From Vermamoeba vermiformis (lineage: Eukaryota; Tubulinea; Echinamoebida): 64,000 nt of DNA. Below, one piece after another: positions 49,170 through 61,362 of the stretch; positions within the stretch are counted from its first letter, which is position 1, and every line of letters begins with the position of its first letter. The position numbers and the translations under genes are program-made. The DNA lies in the NCBI GenBank assembly GCA_045837725.1, contig JBEWZL010000232.1, positions 1 to 64,000 of the forward strand, in the 5' to 3' direction. The notes under the pieces were generated by a model, which ran no database searches, was not told the origin of the DNA, and worked only from the letters and a program-made list of their open reading frames with translations.

Positions 49170-49947
49170 TTTTGTTCTTTGTGGTGCGGTCTTTCAAGTT
49201 GAAGTATAATTATTCAGAAGAAATTTAGGGCTGGACGAGTGCACGCCGAATCTCATTATCTTTTTCTCACAAGCGCGAAAGAGATTGATCGCGCTTTATA
49301 GTGTGAATCCTGGCAAATTATTACGATCCGGATCACATCCCGGATGTATGGCGTACGAAGTAAGGAGTAATAACTTAGCTTTCGGCTATATATTTTTGCG
49401 ATCGATCATTGAAGCATTGAGCAGTTAAAAATAATTCTGCAGCGGTCTCCAGTGGAGAGTCGTTGCGAGATTACTGAGATACTTCTAAATTTGGGTTCGT
49501 AAGGTTTTGGAATCCTGCGGCCTTTTCAATAGACTATAACTATAACAAGCTATACGTTTACCCTTTATCGATATACTGCGTAGAATAAGGCGATATTTAC
49601 TATATGAGCCGCACAAATATGAAATTATTAATGAAAAGTCAATTGTGGATGTATACGTCTCGTGGTATGCCGTGCCGATAATACAAATTTGCTGCCCATG
49701 TAATTAATCCGTTACGGGAGACTCGCGCAGAATTTATCAAGAAGGCGGAATTTCTACCGTAAATGGTGATAAGAATGCGAGCACGTGATTTTTTTTTCGC
49801 AACACATAAAGCCTGCGATGGGCGGGCATCTTTCCAGTCCAAATTTTATTCTCCGAAGGAACGACACGAAAGGGTCACTTTGTATTATTCAATACAAGTA
49901 TCGCTACACTTTTTCCTATCATCATCGAGACCTAACACTGGATCGAG
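49170..49947. other. Divergent intergenic region with a hairpin and a palindrome
   Basis: This spacer separates the UBX gene from the RasGEF-PRXL2 gene. It contains a perfect 7-bp inverted repeat, AAGCGCG and CGCGCTT, with a 12-base spacer at 49,271-49,296, and the palindrome GATCCGGATC at 49,325-49,334. Weak overlapping ORFs at 49,639-49,967 are not credible genes. The region should hold two promoters. Confidence 0.4.
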
Positions 49948-52900
49948 ATGAGTTCGAGCAGCGGTGAAGACACGCTGTCTCCTCTGGAAAGCAACAATAC
50001 GAACGTGAAATCTCCGACCTTAAGCAAACGTTCTGCATCGCCTGGCAAGACTCGATGGCGTCACTCGTCGGGCAGTAACGGCACTACTTCGAAGAATTCC
50101 GGATCCAAATCCAAGCGCAGTTCGCTTTCTTTTGGCAAGCAAGACGCTTTGGAAGCTCTTCGAGAGGTAAGTACATCAAAATAACTGGTAAATTACGCGT
50201 AAATTATGGAATTCGGCCTGTCAGATCGAAATGACACAAGCATTGCAAGTATTTCACGTGTAATAATTTACTCTATTTCGGGCATTTATTTTTCATGAAA
50301 CTTAAAATGTGTAAAGTTTCCGAGCTGATAGTACTTCTTTGTAGCTGGAAGATGACGATGCACCGCCTCTGGACTCCACCCGATCGGTAAGTCATTCCAC
50401 GGAAGTTAAGTTTTTCCACCGGATCTGATCACATCCGCAGAGCTCCGAAGCAGTATGGCGCGAGAAGAATGGAAAGGTGGTCATAGTACGGGCTCAGATA
50501 CCCTTCTTGGTCCGAAGTTTACTAGCCGATAACTCAGGTATATAACAGCAGCGGAACAAAAAGTTTACCTTTACTGAATCTGACACGGACTTTCAATTCC
50601 AGATCAGAATTACCTCGAATACTTCTTATCCACCTACGACTACTTCCTGGACACTATTTATCTGTTGCAAATGCTTATTGACATGTAAGTACATACTAAA
50701 GTATCTTTACCTCATTCGGAGATATATTTTCATCTGATAAATTTTAACCTCCGCTACTTAAGGTACCACTCTCCGCCGGATATCGGTACTGCCGCAGCAG
50801 ATGACTTGGACGCATTAGGTTCTAAGGTCATCATCCAATTAAGGTAAGTCGTCTTGAAAGCTTTGTACCGACGGATGCGATCCGGTACTAACGCCATGTA
50901 TTTCAGAATCATCAATGTTTTAAAGAAGATTGGCGACCTTAAATACAACACTTACAAAGATGACCAGCGCTGGTTGGCTATCTTCTCTAAGTTCATCGGT
51001 ACTCTTGAAGCTGGTTCCGAGATCGAGCGAAGTTGCGCTTTACGACTCAAGATCTTTGCTGTAAGTCCTTTCATACATTCATTGGTGTCATATATTAACG
51101 GTGTATATAGTCAAACAGGTCTAATATCGGTACATTTGTTACGCCATTTCCGAAGTTCAATCCTGCGAAAGGTGCAGAATTCGACTTTTTGATGGCGGAT
51201 CCGAAAGCCATTGCCAAGCAACTTTGCTTGCTTGACTTGAAATTGATTAAGGCCATACCAGTAGAAGAGTTGCATCATAAACGATTCGAAGAAAAGTCGT
51301 CTAACGCATCCACTGTCAAGACAAACATGGCTAAAGCGGTGGACAACTTCAATCAAGTAAGACTTACTATGACTGTTTTAATATAGCGAGACCATAATAA
51401 TTGTTATTTAGACGAGTTTTTGGTTGGCTTCATATTTCTTTGTCACCGACAACCCGAAGGATCGATTGCAGATCTTGTGCAAGTACATCCAGATCATGGA
51501 CTACTGTTTGCACTACAATAACTACAATGGCGTCATGAAAATCTTCTCGGCTCTCAATATGACGCCTGTTTCTAGTCTCGCTAACTACTGGAGCGAATTG
51601 CCTCCCGAGTTTGCCGCCATCTGGGAACGAATCCAACAGGTTATGAATCACAGTCATAACTACAAGAGCTATCGTGAGATGCTTGAAAAAGCTAAACCTC
51701 CGTGCCTACCCTACTTAGGTAATTCTAAATATAGATTTATGTGGATTAAAAAAATTACTAACTCGATCGATGCATAAGGATTGATCCTCCGTGATTTGAT
51801 TTACATCGAAGAACTGGATGATAAGGTCGGCGATATGGTTAACTGGGAGAAGATGCATTTACTAGGCAAGACCTTCAGCACCTTCACTAAGTTCCAGAGG
51901 CAGATCTTCGCCTTCGAAGAAGATCCGGTGATCTTGAACTTCTTCGGCGACATTTCTGGCAGCAAAGGCGTCCTCTTCGACGAAGCTGTATTATATGAGA
52001 TTAGCAGGGAAGCCAAGGCTGACGTAGTCAAGTGTAAGTTGATATCATTATAACGCGAGTTGGAATCCGAATCTGATCCGTTCAATTTTTAGCTTCACCT
52101 CCTACACTTCAAATGACGAATGGTCCGTCTAGCGGAGGCAGAAGTAAACTAACTTCTTCAAGCGACTCTGCAGCAAGCAGTCCTAAAGGCCGCGACAAGC
52201 GAGTCGGAAGTTTTAGCCGATCCACGCCGCAGTACAACTTCACCGACACCGGTAGCGAGATCTCAGACAGTGAAATCTCTACGAGTGAAACCAACGACTA
52301 CTCTATGGACTGGGAGGACGAGACATCGTTTAGTTCATTGATGGAGGCCAATGCTTCGTCCACAAGCATGTCGACTTCGAACACATCCAGATCCGAAAAG
52401 AGCCGAACGGATTATACGTACCACTTGCCTTTTTGGGTAAAGAAGCGAGAAGTCACGACTCTTGACGGTCAAAAGGTCTTATTAGGAGACATATTCGAGA
52501 AATCTACGGTTGTATTCGTTTTGTTGAGACAATTCGGGTGGTAAGTTTGAACTCAGATCACGCTTAGGTATGGTATTAATTTCTGCTTAGATTGTTGTGC
52601 AGGAAGTCAGCCAATGAGCTGGCTCAAGTCAAACCATTCTTCGACTTACTGTAAGTACCGGACAAACTGCGGATGTGGCAATACTTAAATTTTATTAGTG
52701 GGGTGAAGTTAGTCGCGATTGGTAGCGGTACTCCTGCAATGGCTCGAGATTTCAAAGAAGAACGAGGATTCTCGGGCGAGATCTACGTCGATCAGTCCAA
52801 GCAGATCTACGACGACTTCAACTGCACTCGCGGTTGGAAGAACGCTTTGTTCAACTCTAAGACCTTAAAGACCATCAAAAACGCTTTCAAAGAAGGCTAT

Positions 52901-53526
52901 GCTCAAGGTTCTACGCAAGGAGATATGTTGTAAGTTAGCGCGTACTGGATTACGAAATTTCCTTTTTCGCTGCAACGCGATTGGTCGGTTATTTTCAGCT
53001 CTTACTGAATTGTTTCTTAGGCAAAATGGAGGAACATTCATTCTCAAGGACTTCCGTGTTATCTACGAGCATATCGAAAAGTTCGCTGGTGACCATGCGG
53101 ATGTGATCCAGTTGCTTCAAATCGTTGGTGCGGATCAAGGCCTAATCGAACGAGTTTACTTAGAAACACCAAAACTCCGCAAGAAAAAGGTACGAAACTC
53201 GTAATACTCCTTAGAAATAGATTACTAATGTTTATTTAATCCAGGCTAAGCTTGAAAGGAAAATTGAGAAATACCAGCGCAAGCTCAACTCGATTACTGA
53301 AGACTTGGAAGCTCAACCTACGAGCTCATTAAGCAAGTCTTTGGACCATCCTCCTCGTGCGTCTTCTGACAGCAAGTTCGCGGAATTGATCGCGAAAAGG
53401 AAACGCAAGAGCGAACAAAAGAAAAAAGAGCGCGAAGAGACGATAAAGTCCAAGCTTCAGACTTACACCAAGCAACGAGAAGAGCTCGAACCTGGTCTTA
53501 AAGCGGGTAGCCTCGTAGAGGAATAA
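49948..53526 (+). CDS. RasGEF fused to a PRXL2/AhpC-TSA-type thioredoxin-fold domain
   Basis: About thirteen exons encode about 930 residues. The ATG at 49948 starts a Ser-rich N-terminus. A RasGEFN module follows (IVRAQIPFLVRSLLAD, YLEYFLSTYDYFL). The RasGEF catalytic domain comes next (DPKAIAKQLCLLDLKLIKAI, DNFNQTSFWLASYFF, RLQILCKYIQIMDYC, YNNYNGVMKIFSALN, PCLPYLGLILRDLIYI, NWEKMHLLGKTFS). After a Ser-rich linker there is a thioredoxin fold of the PRXL2/AhpC-TSA_2 kind (PFWVKKREVTTLDGQKVLLGD, FVLLRQFG, KSANELAQVKPFFDLL, GVKLVAIGSGTP, GEIYVDQSKQIYDDF, GGTFIL). The tail is a basic coiled coil. At 52,538-52,602 two splice choices either include LLCR, with the family's active cysteine, or remove it. 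The fusion suggests a Ras activator whose output may be tied to redox state; that link is inference. Confidence 0.82.
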
Positions 53527-53980
53527 GAACCGAACATCAAAGTTTTGCGTTGAATAATAGCAAGGGACCTAAAGACAGCTCAAATCACCCGTGAGCGAGT
53601 TTTTTTGTCCTGATCGGATCTAGTGCGCGAACGGATCTATCAAAATTGGCGTGAAGTCCTATGCGACAACTCCGAATATCAAAAGGAGCAGCATATGGTA
53701 CTGATATTATGTTTTGGTAGAACTGTCGTGGACTGATCTGGTCCGCTACAAATGACGGCAAATTTTTGTTAGTTTTATTTCGAAACGAATTTTGTAAATA
53801 GCCTATGTACATAAAAAAAGCTCATTTCAATGTCTGTCAGAGATTATTATATTTCAGCTGTCCAACATTAAATCGTCGAAAAGCCTCGGAAATGGCCATT
53901 CGCAGATCTAGCAACAATAACTGTTTTTATGTACAAATTTACAAAGTTTAAGATTGATACGAGTGATGATATTACCGTCA
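53527..53980. other. Convergent intergenic region
   Basis: This spacer lies between the RasGEF-PRXL2 gene and the sirtuin fusion gene. A weak minus-strand open frame at 53,585-53,812 shows no family features. No repeat or RNA gene is seen. Confidence 0.35.
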
Positions 53981-56394
53981 TTAAATATCTACCACTTCGT
54001 ACTCTTCTTCGTCATCGCTTTCTTTGTCTTGATCCGCGTTAGATTCAGGTTTGTTGGCGGCAATGAAGAGCTTGTTCAAGAAATGTGCCATGATCTGCAT
54101 ATTTCTCTCGAGTCTGTCGTCCATAATCTTCTTTTCTCGAGCAGTTGTAGCATAGCCAGCACCTTCTCGGATCACGACTTCAGTCTCCATATTGCCGTCG
54201 ACGAGGTGCGTGATGAACTGCACAGGCGTCAAATCGACATTAGGAAAGTTGTTCTTAATGACATCGACACCAGTGTTGAACGCGTGTTTGATCTCGCCAG
54301 TGGTGTCTTTGACTTTAATCGACAACTCTTTGGTGCAATTCCATACGACATTTTTCATCAAGGACTCATCATCTAAGCATCATATATTAGTATACTACGC
54401 TTTATACGAACATAAGGATGCTATTTTCTTACTGAAATGGACTTTGATGGCCGTGCTGTTATCGAGTTGCATGGTAAAGATAGGCACGAAGACGTTCAGT
54501 GTGACATTGCTGCATTCAATCATCTCGAGTGTGCTCGTCAAGACAGCGGCATTGATATTCAATACAACGTTGTCACATCGCTCTGTAAAGTGATAACGTT
54601 AGTAAAAGTGCACGGGTAGATCCGGATCCAAAAATGACTTACCTAGGACCAACTTTGTGCACTTCTTATTGAGGTCAAATACGGAGTTCTTGCATTCTTT
54701 AAGATAGACAAGGTCTTTAAAGCTAAATCCTTCAATTTTCATCTTTTGATCGTTCTCCTGATCTACGAAAAAAATTCCTCGACGCGAGATCTTGCGAACA
54801 GGTGGGGCAGGTAAGTCACCAATAGAGCTCGGTTGATTATCGTTTTCTAGCTTAGGGTTGGCCCTAGCTTGCTTAATTTCATCGATTTTTTGTAGCTGGA
54901 ACTCGTTGATCTGTTCTGCAGTGCGTAAACTGTGCTCGATGCCGGTAGGTGTTTTGGCGAGCGGATCGAGCTTCAATTCTTGCAGTAACAGCGTCATGAA
55001 GTCATCAGTAGTGCATCTGACAACAGTAGAAGCAAGAGAGTCATCTAAAAGATTGGTTAATTAATCGGATCTCGATCGGGTAAATTCTTCGCTGAAATTG
55101 TGATTTGATTGCAATTTGAGTGCAATTAATGAAAATAGTAAAAAATATATATGCCACTTACATGGAGTCTTTTGTAGATTGACAATAATCATTTTGCCGT
55201 CTTTTTCAGTGCAGTACAGAGGCAGTTGGCAAGCCGGTTTTACGCGCATGGATGTGCCCATGACGAGCGTCAAATCAGCCGCATTTGAAGCAGTAATAGC
55301 GTCACTGAGTTCCTTTTCGGGTAAGTTCTCACCAAAGTTAATAATAGTGTTCACTGAAAAAGAAAAAGTTGGTTAGATCCTGTCCGGTACAACGAGAACT
55401 TTCAGACCGTAAAATTTCAGTCAAAAGACTTTAGCGTCATTTTTAGTTATCTATACTCTTAATATTACTTTAAAGCGATAACTTACTGAGATCACCGTCG
55501 CATCCAGGTTGCTCGCACTTATTTCCAGTCGCGTGACCTCGTCCCTTGCAGACGTTGTGGTCGCGCAGGAATTCAGTATTGCACTTTCTGCATCGCTCCA
55601 AATAAGCATTGCCGTGGAGCTCAGACAACTATAGCATGTTTTAGTCATATATGATAATTAGTCTATACGAGGATGAAGTACCTTTTCCCTAGGGAACCCG
55701 GATCTCATGTGCAGCCCATCAGTGTTAGTACTAACGAGATACTTAACGATACCAAGCTTCTCTAATTGAACGAGGGTCATATGGCAGACCTAAATAATTG
55801 GCAGAGTTAGCGTTTGCCTAAATCAGCTACAAAAACAAATCTACTTACAGTCGGATGCAGATCTTCTAACCTCTTATTAAAATTGGGCTTTGATCCTTTA
55901 GCAGCTAATGTCCATACGCCTTGTGGTCCTCGGAAATCAGGCAAGCTGGTCGAAGTGGAAACACCAGCGCCAGTGTACACCACAATATTCTTAGCTGCGC
56001 GCATCAATTCTGCAACTTTCTTCACCTATATATTATTAAATAATAAAATTAATAAAAATTCGGCAAGCAAGAATTTGCGATCTGAACTTTATGCTCAGAT
56101 GACCGAAGACTCACCTTTTGATGAAGAGTTTCAGGCTCATCATAATATTCTGTAATATCCTCGCCAGGGTTATGAGCGTAACGGCCTCCAGGTAATGCAG
56201 GAGGTTTCACAGCCACATCTCGTCGTTCAACCTGAAGTCAATTTCAGTTAGAAAATTGTAGAATAATTAAAATTAAATTTTTTTAGTTGAATAATATTAT
56301 TAGTAGTTGATTGATAGTAAAGGCTTACCGTATTGACTGACTTTAAATATTTTTTATCAAATCCGACAAGTTCTCCAAGCAAGCCACTCTCCAT
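53981..56394 (-). CDS. Sirtuin (SIRT6/7-like) fused to a CAP/cofactor-C-like beta-helix domain
   Basis: About nine exons encode about 620 residues. The ATG at 56394 starts [12 protein letters not shown]. The sirtuin core has GAGVST (NAD loop), [27 protein letters not shown] with the catalytic histidine, CRKC ... CEQPGC (zinc ribbon), VMGTSMRV and [19 protein letters not shown] and the order of motifs match the SIRT6/7 class. The typical sirtuin end ([21 protein letters not shown]) runs within one exon straight into a helical linker with PAPPVRK. Next is a beta-helix of the C-CAP/cofactor C kind ([51 protein letters not shown]). The tail is acidic ([11 protein letters not shown]). CAP C-domains bind actin monomers. 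The fusion is direct, not inferred across an intron. Its role is unknown. Confidence 0.83.
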
Positions 56395-57399
56395 TTTGTA
56401 ATTTGTTATATTCACCGTTCAAAATTATTAAAAATAAAAGAGTTGACTGCCGCCATTTTATTGTACAGCTCTTCGTGGGCACGTGTTGGATTCATTCGGG
56501 CAAATTCTACGAAATAACGCGAACTGACGAAGCTAAGACCAGTTCAATTGTTAGGAAGACTGGAATTCTATATCAAAGATCATTCAGGAAAGGTTGCAAG
56601 GAGCTGTACCGCCAACTTACTTACGCATTGTTGCCAAACTCGGTAATTGTGGATAGAATAGACTAATTAGGACACAGTGGATTGTACTCCTCGGAGATGT
56701 AGCCTCTTTTGAACTTTACTCGCTAATGAATGCATCGTGGTTGTACGAGCCTTGTCGTGCTACCTCTTTCTGTACCCAGGGTGAGGTTGTACGATGAAAA
56801 AGACAAAAAGACTTCCAGGTTTGAGCAAAATAGCAATATGGACCAATTACATGGCAATATAGTGTTAGCCGACACAACGGACAGCAAACGACAAGTAGTA
56901 CAACATCAACCAATCAATCTCCTTTAAAGGAGATTTTTTCTAAAAATGGATCTCTGTTCCTGGGTGTTCTTTTTTCCTGTCGCGCCAGTTTAATTAAATC
57001 TGTGCGAACGAGCCAACCACCACCATATTAATATAGATTTTATATCGGTTCTCACCAAAAGGCTATAATAGGTATTGAAAGTAACTTGCCTGCGGATCAA
57101 TCCAAGCGGGAGGAAGGAATTACCCGCGGAGATATAATAGCGTCTATTAGTGCATCAATAATAGTGGTTTCATATTCAAATAATCCATATTGAATTGATT
57201 CTATAATTATCTCCAAGGATCTTCTGGAATCTGTTTTCAATTTAAATTTGGAGTTAAACAAGCACTTATAATTATAACTAATACTGCGGCACGCTAGATT
57301 TTAAATTTGTTGAATTTCCACGGCTGTGTCACGCCACTTTAACGCCCCCAAAATACAATTTACGAAAATAATGCTAACCGATTATATTTAATAGGCACT
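56395..57399. other. Divergent intergenic region with a 20-bp perfect palindrome
   Basis: This thousand-base spacer separates the sirtuin fusion gene from the RasGAP gene. A perfect palindrome, AATCTCCTTTAAAGGAGATT, lies at 56,916-56,935 and is followed by a short T-run. Short open frames at 56,403-56,666 and 56,730-56,927 have no recognised features. A possible acceptor just before 57,400 suggests that part of the spacer is a 5' UTR intron of the RasGAP gene. Confidence 0.4.
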
Positions 57400-60300
57400 A
57401 TGGAGAGCCTGAAGTGTGGATGGTTGAAATTTTATCGCGTATTTGATTCTGAATCGCGCGACGAAGTTAAGAAAGATATTCAAAGGCACTGGTTCATCTT
57501 GCGGCCTGACGGACTTTTGTTTCACTCAAAGGAAAAGGCAAAGGTATTTATAATAGAAAGTTACAGTGGATCGACAATACGCAATTTTAATTATAATTAA
57601 TTGGGACCACAAAGGTCATCTCTAAACCCGATCAAAAAAAGTTTTAAATTTCAACCTTAATAATAATATCATTTTAGATTGAATCGTACGGAAGTTATGT
57701 AAAAGTAGCCAGTTTCGATACAATCACCGATAGCGATGAAGAGTTTGGATTCGTTGGATGTATGCTAACGAACAAGGTAAAAAAGAAGATATTTATCATA
57801 ATCATTATTAGCATTGAGCATTTAATATAATTTGGTAATTTATCGATGACGTTTTCATTAATGAATAGGAGCAAGGTCCGAATTTAATACGCTTCAAATT
57901 TTCTTTGATTGCCAATTTTATCAAGCGGGATCGGCATTCACAAATATTTAATTTTTACGATCAAATATGAGCTAATCATAATTACGAAAGCTGTCATATT
58001 ATTTCATCGGCGCATCCGAAGAAGAACGACAAGAATGGATGAAAGCGTTACACAACCCGTCCTTTGCGGAACAAGAAGAAAATAAGGTACCGCATATTAT
58101 TATTAATATACTCATATATAGTCATATATAGCCCTATTTTATTATTTTAAAATCTATGTATCCCCATATGTGTATTTTAATCCCGATCTTCTTTTGCCCT
58201 AACAGTTCTCACTGAAAAAGAAACTCCAAAACAATCCATCGATTGATATTCAAAAATCTGATGACGAAGTATTAACGCCGAAAGACGGCGCATTGACCAA
58301 TCGTAAACAAGCCAAGTTATTGGGCTCAACTTCGGAGTCGTTCCTTCACCGAACACGAACTGTTAAAGACCCACAGTCGACTATTAGAACGTTGTACTCG
58401 TTATATGTGAAGAGTAAGATAATATTAGGCGATATATAACAAACGAGATTATTAACCTGTGGAAATTAAAGTGAGCGAGGCGAGAAATCTCAAGGGAATC
58501 AGGATCTCGAACAAAGGAGAAATTATCAAGTCAGATACGCCCAATCCTTATGCTTCGCTCGGGTTAGAGCACGCATGGGAACGAACACAAACGATAGCAA
58601 AGTCAGACGGACCTCTCTGGGCCGAGGAATTTCATCTGTAAGTACCACTCTGACACGTGTACTTTGACCCGTTCTAACGTCCTTACAGTGAGGTCGAGAA
58701 CCCTGATGTCTCGGCATTGACGGTATACGTGTGGGACGAAAACAAGAACTCGAAGGACCGCGTGATTGGCAAGTTGACACTGCCAATTAAACAGGTCAAA
58801 GAGGACGTTAAACAAGAGGATTGGTATCCACTTACATTCGTGCCAAGTGCATCAGTAGCCACTGGTGATATTCACGTGCGAATTGAATTCCCGAAGGGCG
58901 GTGCTATGATCTTGTTTACTGGTACGTAAACTGCTAATTTTAAATTAATTAATGCGTTCAGTGAACCACGAACCTAACGAATTATTTTTAATATTTTAGT
59001 CGTGGAAGGTCGAAATGTTTGCAATCATATTCATTCTTGTAAGTAATGCGAGATTCTGGCGAGACAATCTTTACCGGATCTACCGATGTTTTCTGGATCT
59101 AATTCTTATTTTTAGCGCAAGATTTGGTCGTTAAAGTGACCTATGGCAAGTCGCAATTGTTTAAGACCAAGACCTTGCATAAGACTCTCAATCCTGATTG
59201 GAACGAAACTTTCCAACTGTAAGCCGGATCAGGTCTAAAAATAGTGTGGGCCACAATACTAATTTTGGCATAGGAAATTCGAGCCAATGTCAAAAGAGGT
59301 CCTATTGCAAGTCGTAAAAGTTGGCACATCCAAGTTGAACGTACGTTTTACAAACTTTGGACCTCCTGCCGATAAATATTTATTAATTTTTTTTTCTTTA
59401 GCCCAAGTCCTCTTTATTAGGACAAGTCCGCATTCCTATCGAAAGAGTCGTAGAGTCCCGCTACATTGATGAATGGTATATCTTGGAGCCCGATATGGAT
59501 GAGGCGCTCAAGGAGTTAGATCTGGTTAAAAATAAGTTCTCCCTAATGGACGAAAAATTCGGCGATATCCGACTAACGCTTAGTCTTTCCGTAAGATATC
59601 ATAATATCGGCGTACAAAATTTAAACTAATTTTCCTTATTTAGAAATCACTTGTTTTGCCATTAGCGCATTACGACGATCTGATTCAATTGCTCTTAACT
59701 GACCCTTGGGGCTGCGTGCAGATCTTAGAAAAGACTGCCGCAAAAGAGCACCGAGATAGAGTGGCAAATATGATCGTGCGTATTTACGAAGCCCGAAACC
59801 AGTACGTATTCCGGATGTACCTTTTATGAAACGTGACACTGATGCAATTTGCTTACTAGGGCGCCCACTATCATTAAGAACCTTATTTCGCACGAAGTTG
59901 AAGAAGCTCATGACGTAGAAACTTTGTTCCGTGCCAACTCAATCGGATCCAAGGCGTTCGATATGTATATGAAGATGTGCGGCTTCCACTTCTTGTACGA
60001 CATTATTCATCCGACTGTAGCACAAATTTACGACGAAAAGAGGAGTATGGAGGTGAGTATCGATATTTCCGTTTCAATTTCAGATTTGGATGCGGCTTCG
60101 CAAGAACAAAAAAATCTGAATAATTTTTTTTAATAATAGGTCGATCCTTCTAAAATGGATAAAGGAGATGACGCTAAGAAGAATTTCAAACGACTCACCA
60201 CAATTTTGGATCAGCTGCTACAAAAAATTTATGCCTCAGCAGATCTCTGCCCTACGTAAGTTGCAAAAACTCAACATAAGTGCAATATGAAGCTCATAGT

Positions 60301-61362
60301 ATACTGTTATTAGCTCCTTGCGAGAAATTTTTGCGCATCTGTCGAAAGAAGTCAGCAGGCGGTTCCCTCAAGAGCCTAACATCAAATACATTGGTGTTAG
60401 CGGCTTCTTGTTTTTGCGATTCATTTGTGCAGCTATTTTAGGTCCTAAGCTATTCTCTATTATGCCTGGTAAGTTTACCTAAGCGAGTTTTATTTCTCGT
60501 GTACTGGATGCTGATCTTGGATTTCGATAGACCATCCTGAGTCTAAGGTCGCTAAAACATTGACCTTGATCGCTAAGACTGTCCAAAAGATAGCTAGCAT
60601 GGTCCCTGCCAATCCTCCAAGCACCGATCCGATCTTAGCTGAGTTGGATCAATACGTGGAGAAGCAACAAGAAAAGATGAAGAAATATATCGATGTTATT
60701 ACAGTACGTATTCCGTATTGATAAGCATTATAGTACTAATTGCGGTTTTAATAGACTGAAAGCGACAATCATGTTTTCAATCCTGCGAGCGTTGATATGG
60801 GCAAGGAGATCTCATCGTTAGTCGAGTACCTCAAAGAACAAAAAGAACCAATTGCCAACCTTTCGCGAGATAAGGACGAGGTAAGCGTTAAATAAGCCAT
60901 AGAAGTCATATCAACTATGTACTTACCGTGCGGCAGGTCGTCGCATCTATGGCCACGCGCATCCAACATCTTGTCACTGAATTGGGCAATAGAGCGCAAG
61001 AAATTACGCCAAGAGATGACTCATCGAGCCTTGACAAGAGCGAGGACCAAGAAGAGAGCTCAGAAAAACACTCCGGCAGCAGCACTCCTGGATTAGTCAA
61101 GTCGAAATCCGTGACCGATGCTTCTGACGAGAGACGGAGTAAGAGATTGAGCGTTGGTTCGTCGGGCGATTTTTCAGGCCAAAGCCCGATATCCAGCGCA
61201 TTGGCTGGTAGTAAAGCCAAGAAGTTCTTTGGTGATGTTGGAGCTGCAACAGTTAGTAGCTCTCCTCCTGGAAAATCAGCGAAAGAAAAGAAAGAAAAAC
61301 GAAGAAAATCGAGCTCGCATCACCGAGATGAAAAGAAGATCAATGAAGAAAAAGAAAAATAA
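57400..61362 (+). CDS. PH-C2-C2-RasGAP protein (RASAL/SynGAP-like)
   Basis: About eighteen exons encode about 960 residues. The ATG at 57400 starts a PH domain (CGWLKFYRVFD, QRHWFILRPDGLLFH, ASEEERQEWMKAL). Two C2 domains follow: the first with VEIKVSEARNLKG, TPNPYASLGL and VYVWDENKNSKDRVIGKL; the second with DLVVKVTYGK and TLNPDWNETFQL. The RasGAP domain has TLFRANSIGSKAFDMYMK, where the arginine of FRAN is the arginine finger. It also has FHFLYDIIHPTV and SGFLFLRFICAAILGPKLF, the FLR region that holds the finger loop. A charged helical stretch and a Ser/Lys-rich tail follow. Both catalytic motifs are intact, so it should speed GTP hydrolysis on Ras. PH and C2 domains point to membrane recruitment, possibly by calcium. 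It may oppose the two RasGEF genes nearby. Confidence 0.9.

Noticed and set aside
49763-49967. Two overlapping plus-strand ORFs before the RasGEF gene
   Set aside because: They run into the start of the RasGEF gene in other frames and have no protein-like composition.
53585-53812. Minus-strand ORF between the RasGEF-PRXL2 and sirtuin genes
   Set aside because: It has no recognisable motif or splice support and probably lies in 3' UTR sequence.
56916-56940. Bacterial-type terminator
   Set aside because: The palindrome has no loop and no GC-rich stem, and all neighbours are intron-bearing eukaryotic genes.
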